A stretch of 64,000 bases of DNA from assembly GCF_041080655.1 (NCBI RefSeq), contig NZ_CP163525.1:3906001-3970000 (forward strand), read 5' to 3'. Positions 49,799 through 58,849 of this stretch are shown here, piece after piece (the first letter of the stretch is position 1; each line of letters starts with the position of its first letter). The notes under the pieces were generated by a model, which was not told the origin of the DNA, did not search any database, and saw only the letters and a list, made by a program, of their open reading frames with translations. Position numbers and translations under genes: made by a program. This DNA comes from Streptomyces sp. CG4. Its GTDB lineage: Bacteria; Actinomycetota; Actinomycetes; Streptomycetales; Streptomycetaceae.

Positions 49799-50461
49799 CT
49801 ACTGCTCGGCCTTCTCGCGCTTGAGTGCCCCCAGCGCCCGCTGCGTGATCTCGTCCACGGGACCCAGGGCGGAGATCGTCACGACCAGGCCCTGCGTCTT
49901 GTAGTAGTCGATGATCGGCTCGGTCTGCGTGTGGTAGACCTCGAGCCGCGTGCGGACGGTCTCCTCGCGGTCGTCGTCGCGCTGGTACAGCTCACCGCCG
50001 CAGACGTCGCACACGCCCTCTTTCTTCGCCGGGCTGTACGTCACATGGAAGACGTGCGAGGAGTCGTTGCGGCAGATACGCCGGCCGGCGATCCGCTTGA
50101 CCACCTCGTCCTCGGGGACCTCCAGGTCCAGGACGGCGTCCAGCCTGATGCCCTCGGTCGTGAGCAGCTCGTCCAGCGCCTCGGCCTGCTGCACGTTCCG
50201 CGGGAAGCCGTCGAGCAGGAAGCCGTTCTCGGCGTCCGGCTGCTCCATGCGGTCCTTGGCCATCGCGATGGTGACCTCGTCCGGGACCAGGTTGCCGGCG
50301 TCCATGTAGGACTTCGCGAGCTTGCCCAGCTCGGTCTGCTGGCTGATGTTGGCCCGGAACAGGTCGCCTGTGGAGATGTGCGGGATGGCCAGCTCCTTGG
50401 CGAGCCGGACGGCTTGCGTTCCCTTACCGGCGCCCGGCGGCCCGACGAGGACGATACGCAT
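49799..50461 (-). CDS. adk: Adenylate kinase
   Basis: 220 residues. It balances ATP, ADP and AMP. The P-loop GPPGAGKGTQ is at 7-16. The LID contains CRNDSSHVFH ... CDVCGG, a Cys/His set that probably binds zinc. The start codon overlaps the secY stop by one base (TGATG), giving translational coupling as in most Gram-positives. Confidence 0.97.
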   Translation of the reverse strand: MRIVLVGPPGAGKGTQAVRLAKELAIPHISTGDLFRANISQQTELGKLAKSYMDAGNLVPDEVTIAMAKDRMEQPDAENGFLLDGFPRNVQQAEALDELLTTEGIRLDAVLDLEVPEDEVVKRIAGRRICRNDSSHVFHVTYSPAKKEGVCDVCGGELYQRDDDREETVRTRLEVYHTQTEPIIDYYKTQGLVVTISALGPVDEITQRALGALKREKAEQ

Positions 50462-51774
50462 CAGCGGAGGAACCCTTCGTAATTGCGCTGCTGGAGCTGG
50501 CTCTCGATCTGCTTCACCGTCTCGAGACCGACACCCACGATGATCAGGATGCTGGTACCGCCGAACGGGAAGTTGTTCGTCGCCCCGAACCCGACCAACG
50601 CCATTGTTGGCACGAGAGCAATCAGACCCAAATACAGCGAACCCGGCCAGGTGATCCGGTTGAGCACGTAGCTGAGGTACTCAGCGGTCGGTCGGCCAGC
50701 CCGGATGCCCGGGATGAAGCCACCATACTTCTTCATGTTGTCGGCGACTTCCTCGGGGTTGAAGGAGATCGCCACGTAGAAGAACGCGAAGAAAACGATG
50801 AGCAAGAAGTACAGAGTGATGTAAATCGGGTGGTCGCCCTTGGTCAGGTTGTCCTTGATCCAGATGGCCCAGTCCGATTTGCTCCCCGCGAACTGCGCGA
50901 CGAGCGCCGGAATGTAGAGCAGCGACGAGGCGAAGATGACGGGAATCACACCCGCCTGGTTCACCTTGAGCGGGATGTATGTGGACGTACCGCCGTAGGA
51001 ACGACGGCCGATCATGCGCTTCGCGTACTGCACCGGGATACGGCGCTGGGCCTGCTCGACGAAGACCACCAGCGCGACCATGACCAGGCCGACCAGGATC
51101 ACGGTGCCGAACTCGATCCAGCCGCCGGCCAGGGTGCCCTGCTTCTTGATCGCCCACAGCGCGGACGGGAAGGTCGCGGCGATCGAGATGAACATCAGGA
51201 TCGACATGCCGTTGCCGATGCCGCGGTCGGTGATCAGCTCACCCAGCCACATCACGACACACGTACCGGCGGTCATGCAGACGACCATCGTGATCGTCGT
51301 GAAGATCGCCTGGTCCGGGACGATGCTCGCCGCGACCGAGCAGCCGTTGAAGAGCGCCCCGCTGCGGGCGGTGGCGACGAGGCCGGTGCCCTGGAGGATG
51401 GCGAGCGCCACGGTGAGATAACGGGTGTACTGCGTGATCTTCGCCGTGCCGGCCTGGCCCTCCTTCTTCAGGGCTTCCAGACGCGGGATGACCACGGTCA
51501 GCAGCTGAAGGATGATGCTGGCCGTGATGTACGGCATGATGCCGAGCGCGAAGACCGTGATCTGCAGCAGCGCGCCGCCGCTGAACATGTTCACGAGGCC
51601 GAACAGGCCCTGGTTGGCCCCCGCCTCGCTCACACACTGCTGGACGGCCTTGTAGTTGACGCCGGGGATCGGGATGTGGGTGCCTACCCGGTAGACCACG
51701 ATGATGGCCAGCGTGAAGAGCAGCTTCTTGCGCAGGTCGGGCGTCCTGAACGCCCGGGCGAACGCGGTGAGCAC
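50461..51774 (-). CDS. secY: Protein translocase subunit SecY
   Basis: 437 residues with ten predicted membrane helices, the channel of the Sec translocon with SecE and SecG. The start MLTAFARAFRTPDLRKKLLF (GTG start) and the cytosolic loops RKMIGRRSYGG-type and RITWPGSLYLG are as expected. A terminator-like hairpin lies between rplO and secY, so secY-adk may be partly uncoupled from the spc operon. AGGAGG precedes the start. Confidence 0.97.
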   Translation of the reverse strand: MLTAFARAFRTPDLRKKLLFTLAIIVVYRVGTHIPIPGVNYKAVQQCVSEAGANQGLFGLVNMFSGGALLQITVFALGIMPYITASIILQLLTVVIPRLEALKKEGQAGTAKITQYTRYLTVALAILQGTGLVATARSGALFNGCSVAASIVPDQAIFTTITMVVCMTAGTCVVMWLGELITDRGIGNGMSILMFISIAATFPSALWAIKKQGTLAGGWIEFGTVILVGLVMVALVVFVEQAQRRIPVQYAKRMIGRRSYGGTSTYIPLKVNQAGVIPVIFASSLLYIPALVAQFAGSKSDWAIWIKDNLTKGDHPIYITLYFLLIVFFAFFYVAISFNPEEVADNMKKYGGFIPGIRAGRPTAEYLSYVLNRITWPGSLYLGLIALVPTMALVGFGATNNFPFGGTSILIIVGVGLETVKQIESQLQQRNYEGFLR

Positions 51775-51947
51775 GGTGCCTCCTGCGACCCCCGCGCAAC
51801 TGCGTCAAGGGTGACGGTCTTGAGGTTCGACGAATGGACGAATGGATAACGGTCAACTGCCGCTCAGGGTGCCCCATGGGAAGCACCCGATGAAAGTAGG
51901 CAGTGCTGGCCACCTTACCGGCGAGAGCACCGCCCTAGGAACGACCA

Positions 51948-51981
51948 ACCGGGGATACCCCTTTTGTGGGGTATCCCCGGT
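51948..51981 (-). terminator. Strong hairpin between rplO and secY
   Basis: ACCGGGGATACCCC and GGGGTATCCCCGGT form a perfect 14-bp stem around TTTTGT. It lies 36 bp past the rplO stop on the minus strand. It splits the ribosomal protein operon from secY-adk. Confidence 0.85.
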
Positions 51982-52016
51982 CGGGATCGTTCACGTCATC
52001 GAGGGACCTGAGGGGC

Positions 52017-52472
52017 TCAGACCAGCTCGGTGACCGTACCGCCGGCGGCGGTGATCTTCTCCTTGGCGGAGCCGGAGACGGCGTCGACCGTCACCTGCAG
52101 CGCCACGGAGATCTCGCCCTGGCCGAGGACCTTGACGAGGCTGTTCTTGCGAACGGCACCCTTGGCCACCAGACCCTCGACCGTGACCTCGCCACCCTCG
52201 GGGTAGAGCGCGGCCAGCTTGTCGAGGTTCACGACCTGGAACTCGGTCTTGAACGGGTTCTTGAAGCCCTTCAGCTTCGGGAGGCGCATGTGGAGCGGCA
52301 TCTGGCCACCCTCGAAGCGCTCCGGAACCTGGTAACGAGCCTTCGTACCCTTCGTACCACGACCGGCCGTCTTACCCTTCGACGCCTCACCACGACCCAC
52401 ACGGGTCTTGGCGGTCTTGGCGCCCGGGGCGGGACGGAGGTTGTGGATCTTCAGCGGGTTCTGCTCCGCCAT
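52017..52472 (-). CDS. rplO: 50S ribosomal protein L15
   Basis: 151 residues. The Gly/Arg-rich start (HNLRPAPGAKTAKTRVGRGE; GKTAGRGTKG) and the C-terminal domain are standard. It is a late 50S assembly protein and the last ribosomal gene of the spc block before secY. Confidence 0.97.
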   Translation of the reverse strand: MAEQNPLKIHNLRPAPGAKTAKTRVGRGEASKGKTAGRGTKGTKARYQVPERFEGGQMPLHMRLPKLKGFKNPFKTEFQVVNLDKLAALYPEGGEVTVEGLVAKGAVRKNSLVKVLGQGEISVALQVTVDAVSGSAKEKITAAGGTVTELV

Positions 52473-52474
52473 GA

Positions 52475-52657
52475 TCAGTCGACCTCCTCGACCGTCACGA
52501 GGTGGCGGACGGTGTGCACCATGCCGCGGAACTCGGGGCGGTCCTCCTTGACGACCTGCGTGTTGATGCCCTTGAGACCAAGGGAGCGCAGGGTGTCACG
52601 GTGGTTCTGCTTGCTGCCGATGTACGACTTAACCTGCGTGATCTTGAGCTGAGCCAT
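52475..52657 (-). CDS. rpmD: 50S ribosomal protein L30
   Basis: 60 residues, MAQLKITQVKSYIGSKQNHR to VTVEEVD. ATG overlaps the rpsE stop by one base (TAATG), so translation is coupled. Two bases separate it from rplO. Confidence 0.96.
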   Translation of the reverse strand: MAQLKITQVKSYIGSKQNHRDTLRSLGLKGINTQVVKEDRPEFRGMVHTVRHLVTVEEVD

Positions 52658-53262
52658 TACGCACCAGCCCCGGCACGCGCACGCAGCAGGGCCGCGGGGG
52701 CGACGTCCTCCAGCGGCAGACCGCGGCGGGCCGCGACCTCCTCGGGACGCTGCAGGCCCTTCAGGGCCTCCACGGTCGCGTGCACGATGTTGATCGCGTT
52801 GTCGGAGCCGAGCGACTTCGACAGGATGTCGTGGATACCGGCGCACTCGAGCACGGCACGCACCGGACCACCGGCGATAACACCGGTACCCGGGGACGCG
52901 GGCTTGAGCAGCACGACGCCGGCAGCCTTCTCACCCTGGATCGGGTGCGGGATGGTGCCCTGGATCCGGGGGACCTTGAAGAAGTGCTTCTTGGCCTCCT
53001 CAACGCCCTTGGCGATGGCGGCCGGCACCTCCTTGGCCTTGCCGTATCCGACACCCACGGTGCCGTCACCGTCGCCCACCACGACCAGCGCGGTGAAGCT
53101 GAAGCGACGACCACCCTTCACAACCTTGGCGACGCGGTTGATCGCGACAACGCGCTCAACGTACGCGGTCTTCTCGGCGGCAGCAGCGCCGCCGTCACGG
53201 CCCTTCCGGTCCCGCCGCTCGCCGCCACCGGCACCGCCACCGCGGCGCTGGGGTCCAGCCAT
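52657..53262 (-). CDS. rpsE: 30S ribosomal protein S5
   Basis: 201 residues. The dsRBD-like N-terminal domain has RVAKVVKGGRRFSFTALVVV, and the C-terminal domain is complete. The N-terminal extension is rich in Gly/Arg (GGGAGGGERRDRKGRDGG), as in other Streptomyces. It controls translational accuracy in the 30S subunit. Confidence 0.97.
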   Translation of the reverse strand: MAGPQRRGGGAGGGERRDRKGRDGGAAAAEKTAYVERVVAINRVAKVVKGGRRFSFTALVVVGDGDGTVGVGYGKAKEVPAAIAKGVEEAKKHFFKVPRIQGTIPHPIQGEKAAGVVLLKPASPGTGVIAGGPVRAVLECAGIHDILSKSLGSDNAINIVHATVEALKGLQRPEEVAARRGLPLEDVAPAALLRARAGAGA

Positions 53263-53301
53263 TGGAATTACCTCTCTCTGTTTCCGCTAGCTACGGCAGG
53301 C

Positions 53302-53685
53302 TCAGAACTTGAGCCCGGCTTCGCGGGCGGCGTCCGCCAGGGCGGCGATGCGCCCGGCGTACTGGTTGCCACCACGGTCGAACACGACAGCCTCGACGCC
53401 GGCGGCCTTGGCACGCTCGGCGACCAGGGCGCCGACCTGCTTGGCCTGCGCGGACTTGTCGCCCTCGCCACCGCGGATCGAGCTGTCCAGCGTGGACGCC
53501 GACGCCAGGGTGTGGCCCTTCAGGTCGTCGATCACCTGCGCCACGATGTGGCGGTTGGAGCGGGTTACGACCAGACGGGGACGCTCCGCCGTACCGGAAA
53601 GGTTCTTGCGGATCCGGATGTGACGGCGCTTGATCGCGGCGCGCTTGTAGGCGTCGCCCTTGAGGATCTTCTGCCCGTATGCCAT
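53302..53685 (-). CDS. rplR: 50S ribosomal protein L18
   Basis: 127 residues, binds 5S rRNA with L5. RRHIRIRKNLSGTAERPRL and the C-terminal FDRGGNQYAGRIAALADAAR are diagnostic. It is three bases past rplF. Confidence 0.97.
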   Translation of the reverse strand: MAYGQKILKGDAYKRAAIKRRHIRIRKNLSGTAERPRLVVTRSNRHIVAQVIDDLKGHTLASASTLDSSIRGGEGDKSAQAKQVGALVAERAKAAGVEAVVFDRGGNQYAGRIAALADAAREAGLKF

Positions 53686-53688
53686 GGC

Positions 53689-54228
53689 TTACTTACCCGC
53701 CTTTCCGACCTTGCGGCGGATGACTTCGCCCTCGTACTTGACGCCCTTGGCCTTGTACGGGTCGGGCTTGCGCAGCTTGCGGATGTTGGCCGCAACCTCG
53801 CCGACCTTCTGCTTGTCGATGCCCTCGACCGAGAAGCGCGTGGGCGCCTCGACCTTGAAGGTGATGCCTTCGGGGGCCTCGACCAGGATCGGGTGGCTGT
53901 AACCGAGAGCGAACTCCAGGTTCGAACCCTTGGCGGTCACTCGGTAACCGACACCGCTGATCTCGAGCTTCTTCACGTAACCCTGGGTCACGCCGGTGAT
54001 CATGTTCGCCACCAGCGTGCGGGACAGGCCGTGCAGGGCCTTGTTCTGACGCTCGTCGTTCGGGCGGGTCACCTGGAGGGTGCCGTCCTCGCCCTTAGCG
54101 ATGTCGATCGGCGCGGCAACGGTGTGGGTCAGCGAGCCCTTGGGGCCCTTGACCGAGACCGTACGGCCGTCGATGGTGACGTCCACGCCGGCGGGAACCG
54201 TGATGGGGAGCTTGCCAATACGCGACAT
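53689..54228 (-). CDS. rplF: 50S ribosomal protein L6
   Basis: 179 residues with two L6 domains (begins MSRIGKLPITVPAGVDV; motif RKPDPYKAKGVKYEGEVI near the end). It binds the 23S sarcin-ricin region. Confidence 0.97.
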   Translation of the reverse strand: MSRIGKLPITVPAGVDVTIDGRTVSVKGPKGSLTHTVAAPIDIAKGEDGTLQVTRPNDERQNKALHGLSRTLVANMITGVTQGYVKKLEISGVGYRVTAKGSNLEFALGYSHPILVEAPEGITFKVEAPTRFSVEGIDKQKVGEVAANIRKLRKPDPYKAKGVKYEGEVIRRKVGKAGK

Positions 54229-54252
54229 AGCTGTTTCCTCCGTTCCCTTCCG

Positions 54253-54651
54253 TTACCAGACGTAGGCGAGGACTTCCCCACCCACGCCCTTCTTGCCGGC
54301 CTGCTTGTCGGTGAGGAGCCCGTGGGACGTGGAGATGATCGCCACGCCGAGGCCGCCGAGCACCTTCGGCAGGTTGGTGGACTTCGCGTACACCCGGAGA
54401 CCGGGCTTGGAGATCCGCTTGATGCCCGCGATGGAGCGCTCACGGTTCGGGCCGAACTTCAGCTCGAGAACGAGGTTCTTGCCGACCTCGGCGTCCTCGA
54501 CCTTCCAGCCCGTGATGAAGCCCTCCTGCTGGAGGATCTCCGCGATGTGCGACTTGATCTTCGATGCCGGCATCGTCACGGAGTCGTGGTATGCCGAGTT
54601 CGCGTTCCGCAGACGCGTAAGCATGTCTGCGATCGGATCAGTCATGGTCAT
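54253..54651 (-). CDS. rpsH: 30S ribosomal protein S8
   Basis: 132 residues from MTMTDPIADML; the ATG is chosen at MTMTD because the open frame upstream is not conserved. STSHGLLTDKQAG and the C-terminal GGEVLAYVW are the S8 signature. In other bacteria S8 is the autoregulator of the spc operon. Confidence 0.97.
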   Translation of the reverse strand: MTMTDPIADMLTRLRNANSAYHDSVTMPASKIKSHIAEILQQEGFITGWKVEDAEVGKNLVLELKFGPNRERSIAGIKRISKPGLRVYAKSTNLPKVLGGLGVAIISTSHGLLTDKQAGKKGVGGEVLAYVW

Positions 54652-54862
54652 GAATTGGCCTTCGGCCTCTCTCGCCGGGGTTTCCTGGTGCGCCATCCCT
54701 CTCCCCGATCCGAGACGGGACGGGTGCGGCGCGGTGGACCTACGGCGTAGTAAGTCGTACGGGCGCGGCAGACGCCCAACCCCACAAGCCTACGGCATGT
54801 GGAGAAGGGCCCCTGCCGACCCAGATGCTTACCGAGAGCTTCAGGAATCCCTAAAAGTGGGA

Positions 54863-55048
54863 TTACCAGGAGCTCTTGGTCACGCCCGGCAGCTCGCCAC
54901 GGTGAGCCATCTCACGAAGGCACACGCGGCACAGGCCGAACTTGCGGTACACGGAGTGCGGACGGCCGCAGCGCTGGCAGCGGGTGTAGCCACGCACACC
55001 GAACTTGGGCTTGCGAGCAGCCTTGGCAATCAGAGCCTTCTTCGCCAT
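54863..55048 (-). CDS. rpsZ: 30S ribosomal protein S14 type Z (zinc-binding)
   Basis: 61 residues with two CXXC pairs, CQRCGR and CRVCLR, the zinc-ribbon form of S14. Streptomyces keep a zinc-free S14 elsewhere under Zur control. The start MAKKALIAKAARKPKF is chosen over an in-frame ATG 9 bp upstream. There is a 211-bp gap to rpsH. Confidence 0.96.
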   Translation of the reverse strand: MAKKALIAKAARKPKFGVRGYTRCQRCGRPHSVYRKFGLCRVCLREMAHRGELPGVTKSSW

Positions 55049-55053
55049 CTCGC

Positions 55054-55611
55054 TCACGCCTCCTTGAACGGGAAGCCGAGGTGACGAAGGAGCGCGCGGC
55101 CCTCAGCGTCGTTGGTCGCCGTGGTGACCACGGTGATGTCCATGCCCCGGGTACGGTCGATCTTGTCCTGGTCGATCTCGTGGAACATGACCTGCTCCGT
55201 GAGACCGAAGGTGTAGTTGCCACGGCCGTCGAACTGCTTGGGGGACAGACCACGGAAGTCGCGGATGCGCGGCAGCGCGAGCGACAGGGTGCGGTCCAGG
55301 AACTCCCACATGCGGTCGCCACGGAGCGTGACGTGGGCACCGATCGGCTGGCCCTCACGCAGCTTGAACTGCGCGATGGACTTGCGGGCCTTGGTGACGG
55401 CCGGCTTCTGACCGGTGATGGTGGTCAGGTCGCGGATCGCGCCCTCGATCAGCTTCGAGTCACGGGCGGCGTCGCCGACACCCATGTTGACCACGATCTT
55501 GACGAGGCCGGGAACCTGCATGACGTTCTCGTACTTGAACTCGTCACGCAGCTTGCCCGCGATCTCCTCGCGGTACTTCTGCTTCAGACGCGGAGTGGTG
55601 GTGGTAGCCAT
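55054..55611 (-). CDS. rplE: 50S ribosomal protein L5
   Basis: 185 residues; binds 5S rRNA and the P-site tRNA. LPRIRDFRGLSPKQFDGRGN is diagnostic. Its ATG overlaps the rplX stop by one base. Confidence 0.97.
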   Translation of the reverse strand: MATTTTPRLKQKYREEIAGKLRDEFKYENVMQVPGLVKIVVNMGVGDAARDSKLIEGAIRDLTTITGQKPAVTKARKSIAQFKLREGQPIGAHVTLRGDRMWEFLDRTLSLALPRIRDFRGLSPKQFDGRGNYTFGLTEQVMFHEIDQDKIDRTRGMDITVVTTATNDAEGRALLRHLGFPFKEA

Positions 55612-55934
55612 CAGATGTCCTCACCCGTCCGCTTGGCAACGCGGATCTTGTTGCCTTCGTCGTCGAAGCGGTAGCCGACACGCGTGACGACCTTGTTGCC
55701 GTCCTTCTCAACGACCAGCTGGACGTTGGAGACGTGGATCGGCGCCTCGGTCGTGACGATGCCGCCGGCCTGGGAACCGCGAGCGGTCGGACCGGCCTTG
55801 GTGTGCTTCTTGACCCGGTTGACACCCTCGACCAGGACACGGTCCTCGCGGGGGTAGGCCGCGATGACCTTGCCCTGCTTGCCCTTGTCCTTACCGGTGA
55901 TGACCTGGACCAGGTCGCCCTTCTTGATCTTCAT
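55611..55934 (-). CDS. rplX: 50S ribosomal protein L24
   Basis: 107 residues with the KOW motif near the start (KKGDLVQVITGKDKGKQGKV). It initiates 50S assembly on 23S rRNA. Two bases from rplN. Confidence 0.97.
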   Translation of the reverse strand: MKIKKGDLVQVITGKDKGKQGKVIAAYPREDRVLVEGVNRVKKHTKAGPTARGSQAGGIVTTEAPIHVSNVQLVVEKDGNKVVTRVGYRFDDEGNKIRVAKRTGEDI

Positions 55935-55936
55935 GC

Positions 55937-56305
55937 TTACAGCACCTCCGGCGCGAGCGAGATGATCTTCATGAACTTCTTCTCGCGCAGCTCACGGCCG
56001 ACCGGGCCGAAGATGCGGGTGCCGCGAGGGTCGCCGTCGTTCTTCAGAATGACGGCGGCGTTCTCGTCGAAGCGGATGTACGAGCCGTCCGGACGGCGGC
56101 GCTCCTTGACGGTGCGAACGATGACCGCCTTGACGACGTCACCCTTCTTCACGTTGCCACCGGGGATCGCGTCCTTGACGGTGGCGACGATGACGTCACC
56201 GATGCCCGCGTAGCGGCGACCGGAGCCACCGAGCACACGGATGCAAAGGATTTCCTTCGCGCCCGTGTTGTCGGCGACGCGCAGTCGCGACTCCTGCTGG
56301 ATCAC
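55937..56305 (-). CDS. rplN: 50S ribosomal protein L14
   Basis: 122 residues, MIQQESRLRVADNTGAKEIL to EVL; standard L14 length. It forms intersubunit bridges. The gap of 101 bp to rpsQ is the largest in this part of the operon. Confidence 0.97.
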   Translation of the reverse strand: MIQQESRLRVADNTGAKEILCIRVLGGSGRRYAGIGDVIVATVKDAIPGGNVKKGDVVKAVIVRTVKERRRPDGSYIRFDENAAVILKNDGDPRGTRIFGPVGRELREKKFMKIISLAPEVL

Positions 56306-56406
56306 GTCTATCTCCTGTTTGTCTGCCGGTTCCCGGCAGGGGCCTCAGTACGAGCGCCCCTGCCGAGCCTGGCGGAACTGACCTGCGAGGTTAGCCCCGC
56401 AGGAAA

Positions 56407-56691
56407 TTACTTGGCCTTCTCGAGGATCTCGACGACGCGCCAGCGCTTCGTCGCGGACAGCGGCCGGGTCTCCATCAGGAGGACGCGGTCGCCGACACCC
56501 GCGGCGTTCTGCTCGTCGTGCGCCTTGAGCTTGTTGGTACGGCGGATGACCTTGCCGTACAGCGCGTGCTTGACGCGGTCCTCGACGGCGACGACGACGG
56601 TCTTGTCCATCTTGTCGCTGACGACGAGACCCTCACGGGTCTTGCGGAAGCCGCGGGCCTCTGCGTTCTCAGTCACGTTCTTCTCGCTCAT
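56407..56691 (-). CDS. rpsQ: 30S ribosomal protein S17
   Basis: 94 residues, OB-fold 16S rRNA binder. KTREGLVVSDKMDKTVVVAV is diagnostic. Its ATG overlaps the rpmC stop by one base. Confidence 0.97.
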   Translation of the reverse strand: MSEKNVTENAEARGFRKTREGLVVSDKMDKTVVVAVEDRVKHALYGKVIRRTNKLKAHDEQNAAGVGDRVLLMETRPLSATKRWRVVEILEKAK

Positions 56692-56915
56692 CAGGCGTTC
56701 TCCACCGTTTCGATGCCCAGCTCACGCTCGCGCATCAGGGTGTAGATCCGCGCGATGTCCTTGCGGACCGCCTTCAGACGGCCGTGGTTCTCGAGCTGAC
56801 CCGTCGCCGCCTGGAAGCGGAGATTGAACAGCTCTTCCTTGGCCTCGCGGAGCTTCGCCAGAAGCTCCTCGTTGCCCAGCTCGCGCAGCTCGGACGCCTT
56901 GGTACCGGCCGACAT
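56691..56915 (-). CDS. rpmC: 50S ribosomal protein L29
   Basis: 74 residues starting MSAGTKASELREL; the helical hairpin of L29 at the tunnel exit near the trigger factor site. The ATG overlaps the rplP stop by one base (TGATG); a GTG one codon earlier is possible. Confidence 0.96.
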   Translation of the reverse strand: MSAGTKASELRELGNEELLAKLREAKEELFNLRFQAATGQLENHGRLKAVRKDIARIYTLMRERELGIETVENA

Positions 56916-57334
56916 CACGCTTCACCTGCCTCGCGCTTGACGATCCGGCACTTCATCGGCAGCTTGTGAGCCGCACGCGTCAGGGCCTCACGCGCAATCT
57001 TCTCGTTGGGGTACGACAGCTCGAACATCACGCGTCCGGGCTTGACGTTGGCGATCCACCACTCCGGGGAACCCTTACCGGAACCCATGCGGGTCTCGGC
57101 AGGCTTCTTGGTGAGGGGACGGTCCGGGTAGATGTTGATCCAGACCTTGCCACCACGCTTGATGTGACGCGTCATGGCGATACGAGCGGCCTCGATCTGA
57201 CGGTTCGTCACATACGCCGGGGTGAGCGCCTGGATGCCGTACTCGCCGAACGCAACCGTCGTGCCACCCTTGGCAGCGCCGGAGCGCTTCGGGTGGTGCT
57301 GCTTGCGGTGCTTGACCCTACGGGGGATCAGCAT
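56915..57334 (-). CDS. rplP: 50S ribosomal protein L16
   Basis: 139 residues. MLIPRRVKHRKQHHP and RMGSGKGSPEWWIANVKPGR are diagnostic; L16 positions A-site tRNA. Five bases from rpsC. Confidence 0.97.
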   Translation of the reverse strand: MLIPRRVKHRKQHHPKRSGAAKGGTTVAFGEYGIQALTPAYVTNRQIEAARIAMTRHIKRGGKVWINIYPDRPLTKKPAETRMGSGKGSPEWWIANVKPGRVMFELSYPNEKIAREALTRAAHKLPMKCRIVKREAGEA

Positions 57335-57339
57335 GTCGG

Positions 57340-58164
57340 TCAGGCCTCCGTTCCGGTGCTCTCAGCCGGAGCCTCGGCCTTCGGAGCCTCGGCCTTGGGG
57401 GCCTCGGCGCCGGCAGCCTGCTGCGGCTTGCGACCGCGCCGCTCGCCACCGCGGCCACCACGGGCCGGGCGGTCGGCACCACCACGGGCCGGGCGGTTAC
57501 CCGCACGGGCCGCAGCGTTCTCGGCGCGGACCTCGGCGATGTTCTTGACGTCGCCCTTGTAGATCCAGACCTTCACACCGATGCGGCCGAAGGTCGTCTT
57601 GGCCTCGAAGAAGCCGTAGTCCACGTTCGCGCGGAGCGTGTGCAGGGGCACACGGCCCTCGCGGTAGAACTCCGAGCGGGACATCTCGGCGCCGCCGAGA
57701 CGGCCACCGCACTGGATCTTGATGCCCTTGGCGCCCGCCTTCATCGCCGACTGCATGCTCTTGCGCATGGCACGGCGGAAGGAGACGCGGGAGGACAGCT
57801 GCTCGGCGACGGCCTGGGCCACCAGCTGAGCGTCCGTCTCCGGGTTCTTGACCTCGAGGATGTTCAGCTGGACCTGCTTGCCGGTCAGCTTCTCCAGGTC
57901 ACCGCGGATGCGGTCGGCCTCGGCGCCGCGGCGGCCGATGACGATGCCCGGGCGAGCCGTGTGGATGTCCACACGGACGCGGTCACGGGTGCGCTCGATC
58001 TCCACCTTCGAGATGCCGGCGCGCTCCATGCCGGACGTCATCATCCGACGGATGGCGACGTCTTCCTTGACGTAGTCCTTGTACAGCTTGTCGGCGTACC
58101 AACGCGACTTGAAGTCGGTCGTGACACCGAGCCGGAACCCATGCGGGTTAACCTTCTGGCCCAT
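57340..58164 (-). CDS. rpsC: 30S ribosomal protein S3
   Basis: 274 residues. The KH domain (GRRGAEADRIRGDLEKLTGK) and C-terminal domain form the mRNA entry tunnel. A Lys/Glu/Ala/Pro-rich tail (AEAPKAEAPKAEAPAEST) extends beyond E. coli S3, as is usual in Streptomyces. Its start overlaps rplV by one base. Confidence 0.97.
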   Translation of the reverse strand: MGQKVNPHGFRLGVTTDFKSRWYADKLYKDYVKEDVAIRRMMTSGMERAGISKVEIERTRDRVRVDIHTARPGIVIGRRGAEADRIRGDLEKLTGKQVQLNILEVKNPETDAQLVAQAVAEQLSSRVSFRRAMRKSMQSAMKAGAKGIKIQCGGRLGGAEMSRSEFYREGRVPLHTLRANVDYGFFEAKTTFGRIGVKVWIYKGDVKNIAEVRAENAAARAGNRPARGGADRPARGGRGGERRGRKPQQAAGAEAPKAEAPKAEAPAESTGTEA

Positions 58165-58511
58165 TACCGGGTTCCTTCCTTGCTGCTGACGACCACGGTG
58201 ATGTGGCTGGTCCGCTTGCGGATCCGGTAGGCACGGCCCTGGGCACGCGGACGGAACCGCTTCAGGGTCGGGCCCTCGTCGACGTACGCCTCGGAGATGT
58301 AGAGGCTGTCGGCGTCGGTGTGGTCGTAGTTGTGCGCGGCGTTGGCGATGGCGCTGTCGAGCACCTTGCCGACCGGCACGGAGGCTGCCTGCGGAGCGAA
58401 TCGCAGAACAGCCTGAGCCTCCGTGGCGTCCATGCCACGGATCAGGTCCACCACGCGGCGGGCCTTCATGGGCGTGACGCGGATGTACCGCGCCTGGGCC
58501 CTGGCTTCCAT
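58164..58511 (-). CDS. rplV: 50S ribosomal protein L22
   Basis: 115 residues. RYIRVTPMKARRVVDLIRG and the extended beta-hairpin (FRPRAQGRAYRIRKRTSHIT), which lines the exit tunnel and is a macrolide-resistance site, are present. Confidence 0.97.
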   Translation of the reverse strand: MEARAQARYIRVTPMKARRVVDLIRGMDATEAQAVLRFAPQAASVPVGKVLDSAIANAAHNYDHTDADSLYISEAYVDEGPTLKRFRPRAQGRAYRIRKRTSHITVVVSSKEGTR

Positions 58512-58555
58512 GGTTGTCCCTCTCAGTTACTTACGTGTCTGAATGCGATCCGCTA

Positions 58556-58837
58556 CTAGCGGCGCTTCGACTTCCGGTCGTCCTTGACGTGACCCCGGAA
58601 GGTGCGCGTCGGCGAGAACTCGCCGAGCTTGTGGCCGACCATCGACTCGGTGACGAACACCGGGATGTGGGTCTTGCCGTTGTGCACCGCGAGCGTGTGG
58701 CCCAGCATGGCCGGGACGATCATGGAGCGACGGGACCAGGTCTTGATGACGTTCTTGGTGCCGGCTTCGTTCTGGGCGTCCACCTTCTTGATCAGGTGGT
58801 CGTCGACGAAGGGCCCCTTCTTCAGGCTACGAGGCAT
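58556..58837 (-). CDS. rpsS: 30S ribosomal protein S19
   Basis: 93 residues. MPRSLKKGPFVDDHLIKKVD and the C-terminal GEFSPTRTFRGH are diagnostic. It sits in the 30S head with S13. Confidence 0.97.
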   Translation of the reverse strand: MPRSLKKGPFVDDHLIKKVDAQNEAGTKNVIKTWSRRSMIVPAMLGHTLAVHNGKTHIPVFVTESMVGHKLGEFSPTRTFRGHVKDDRKSKRR

Positions 58838-58849
58838 CTCAACCCGTCC

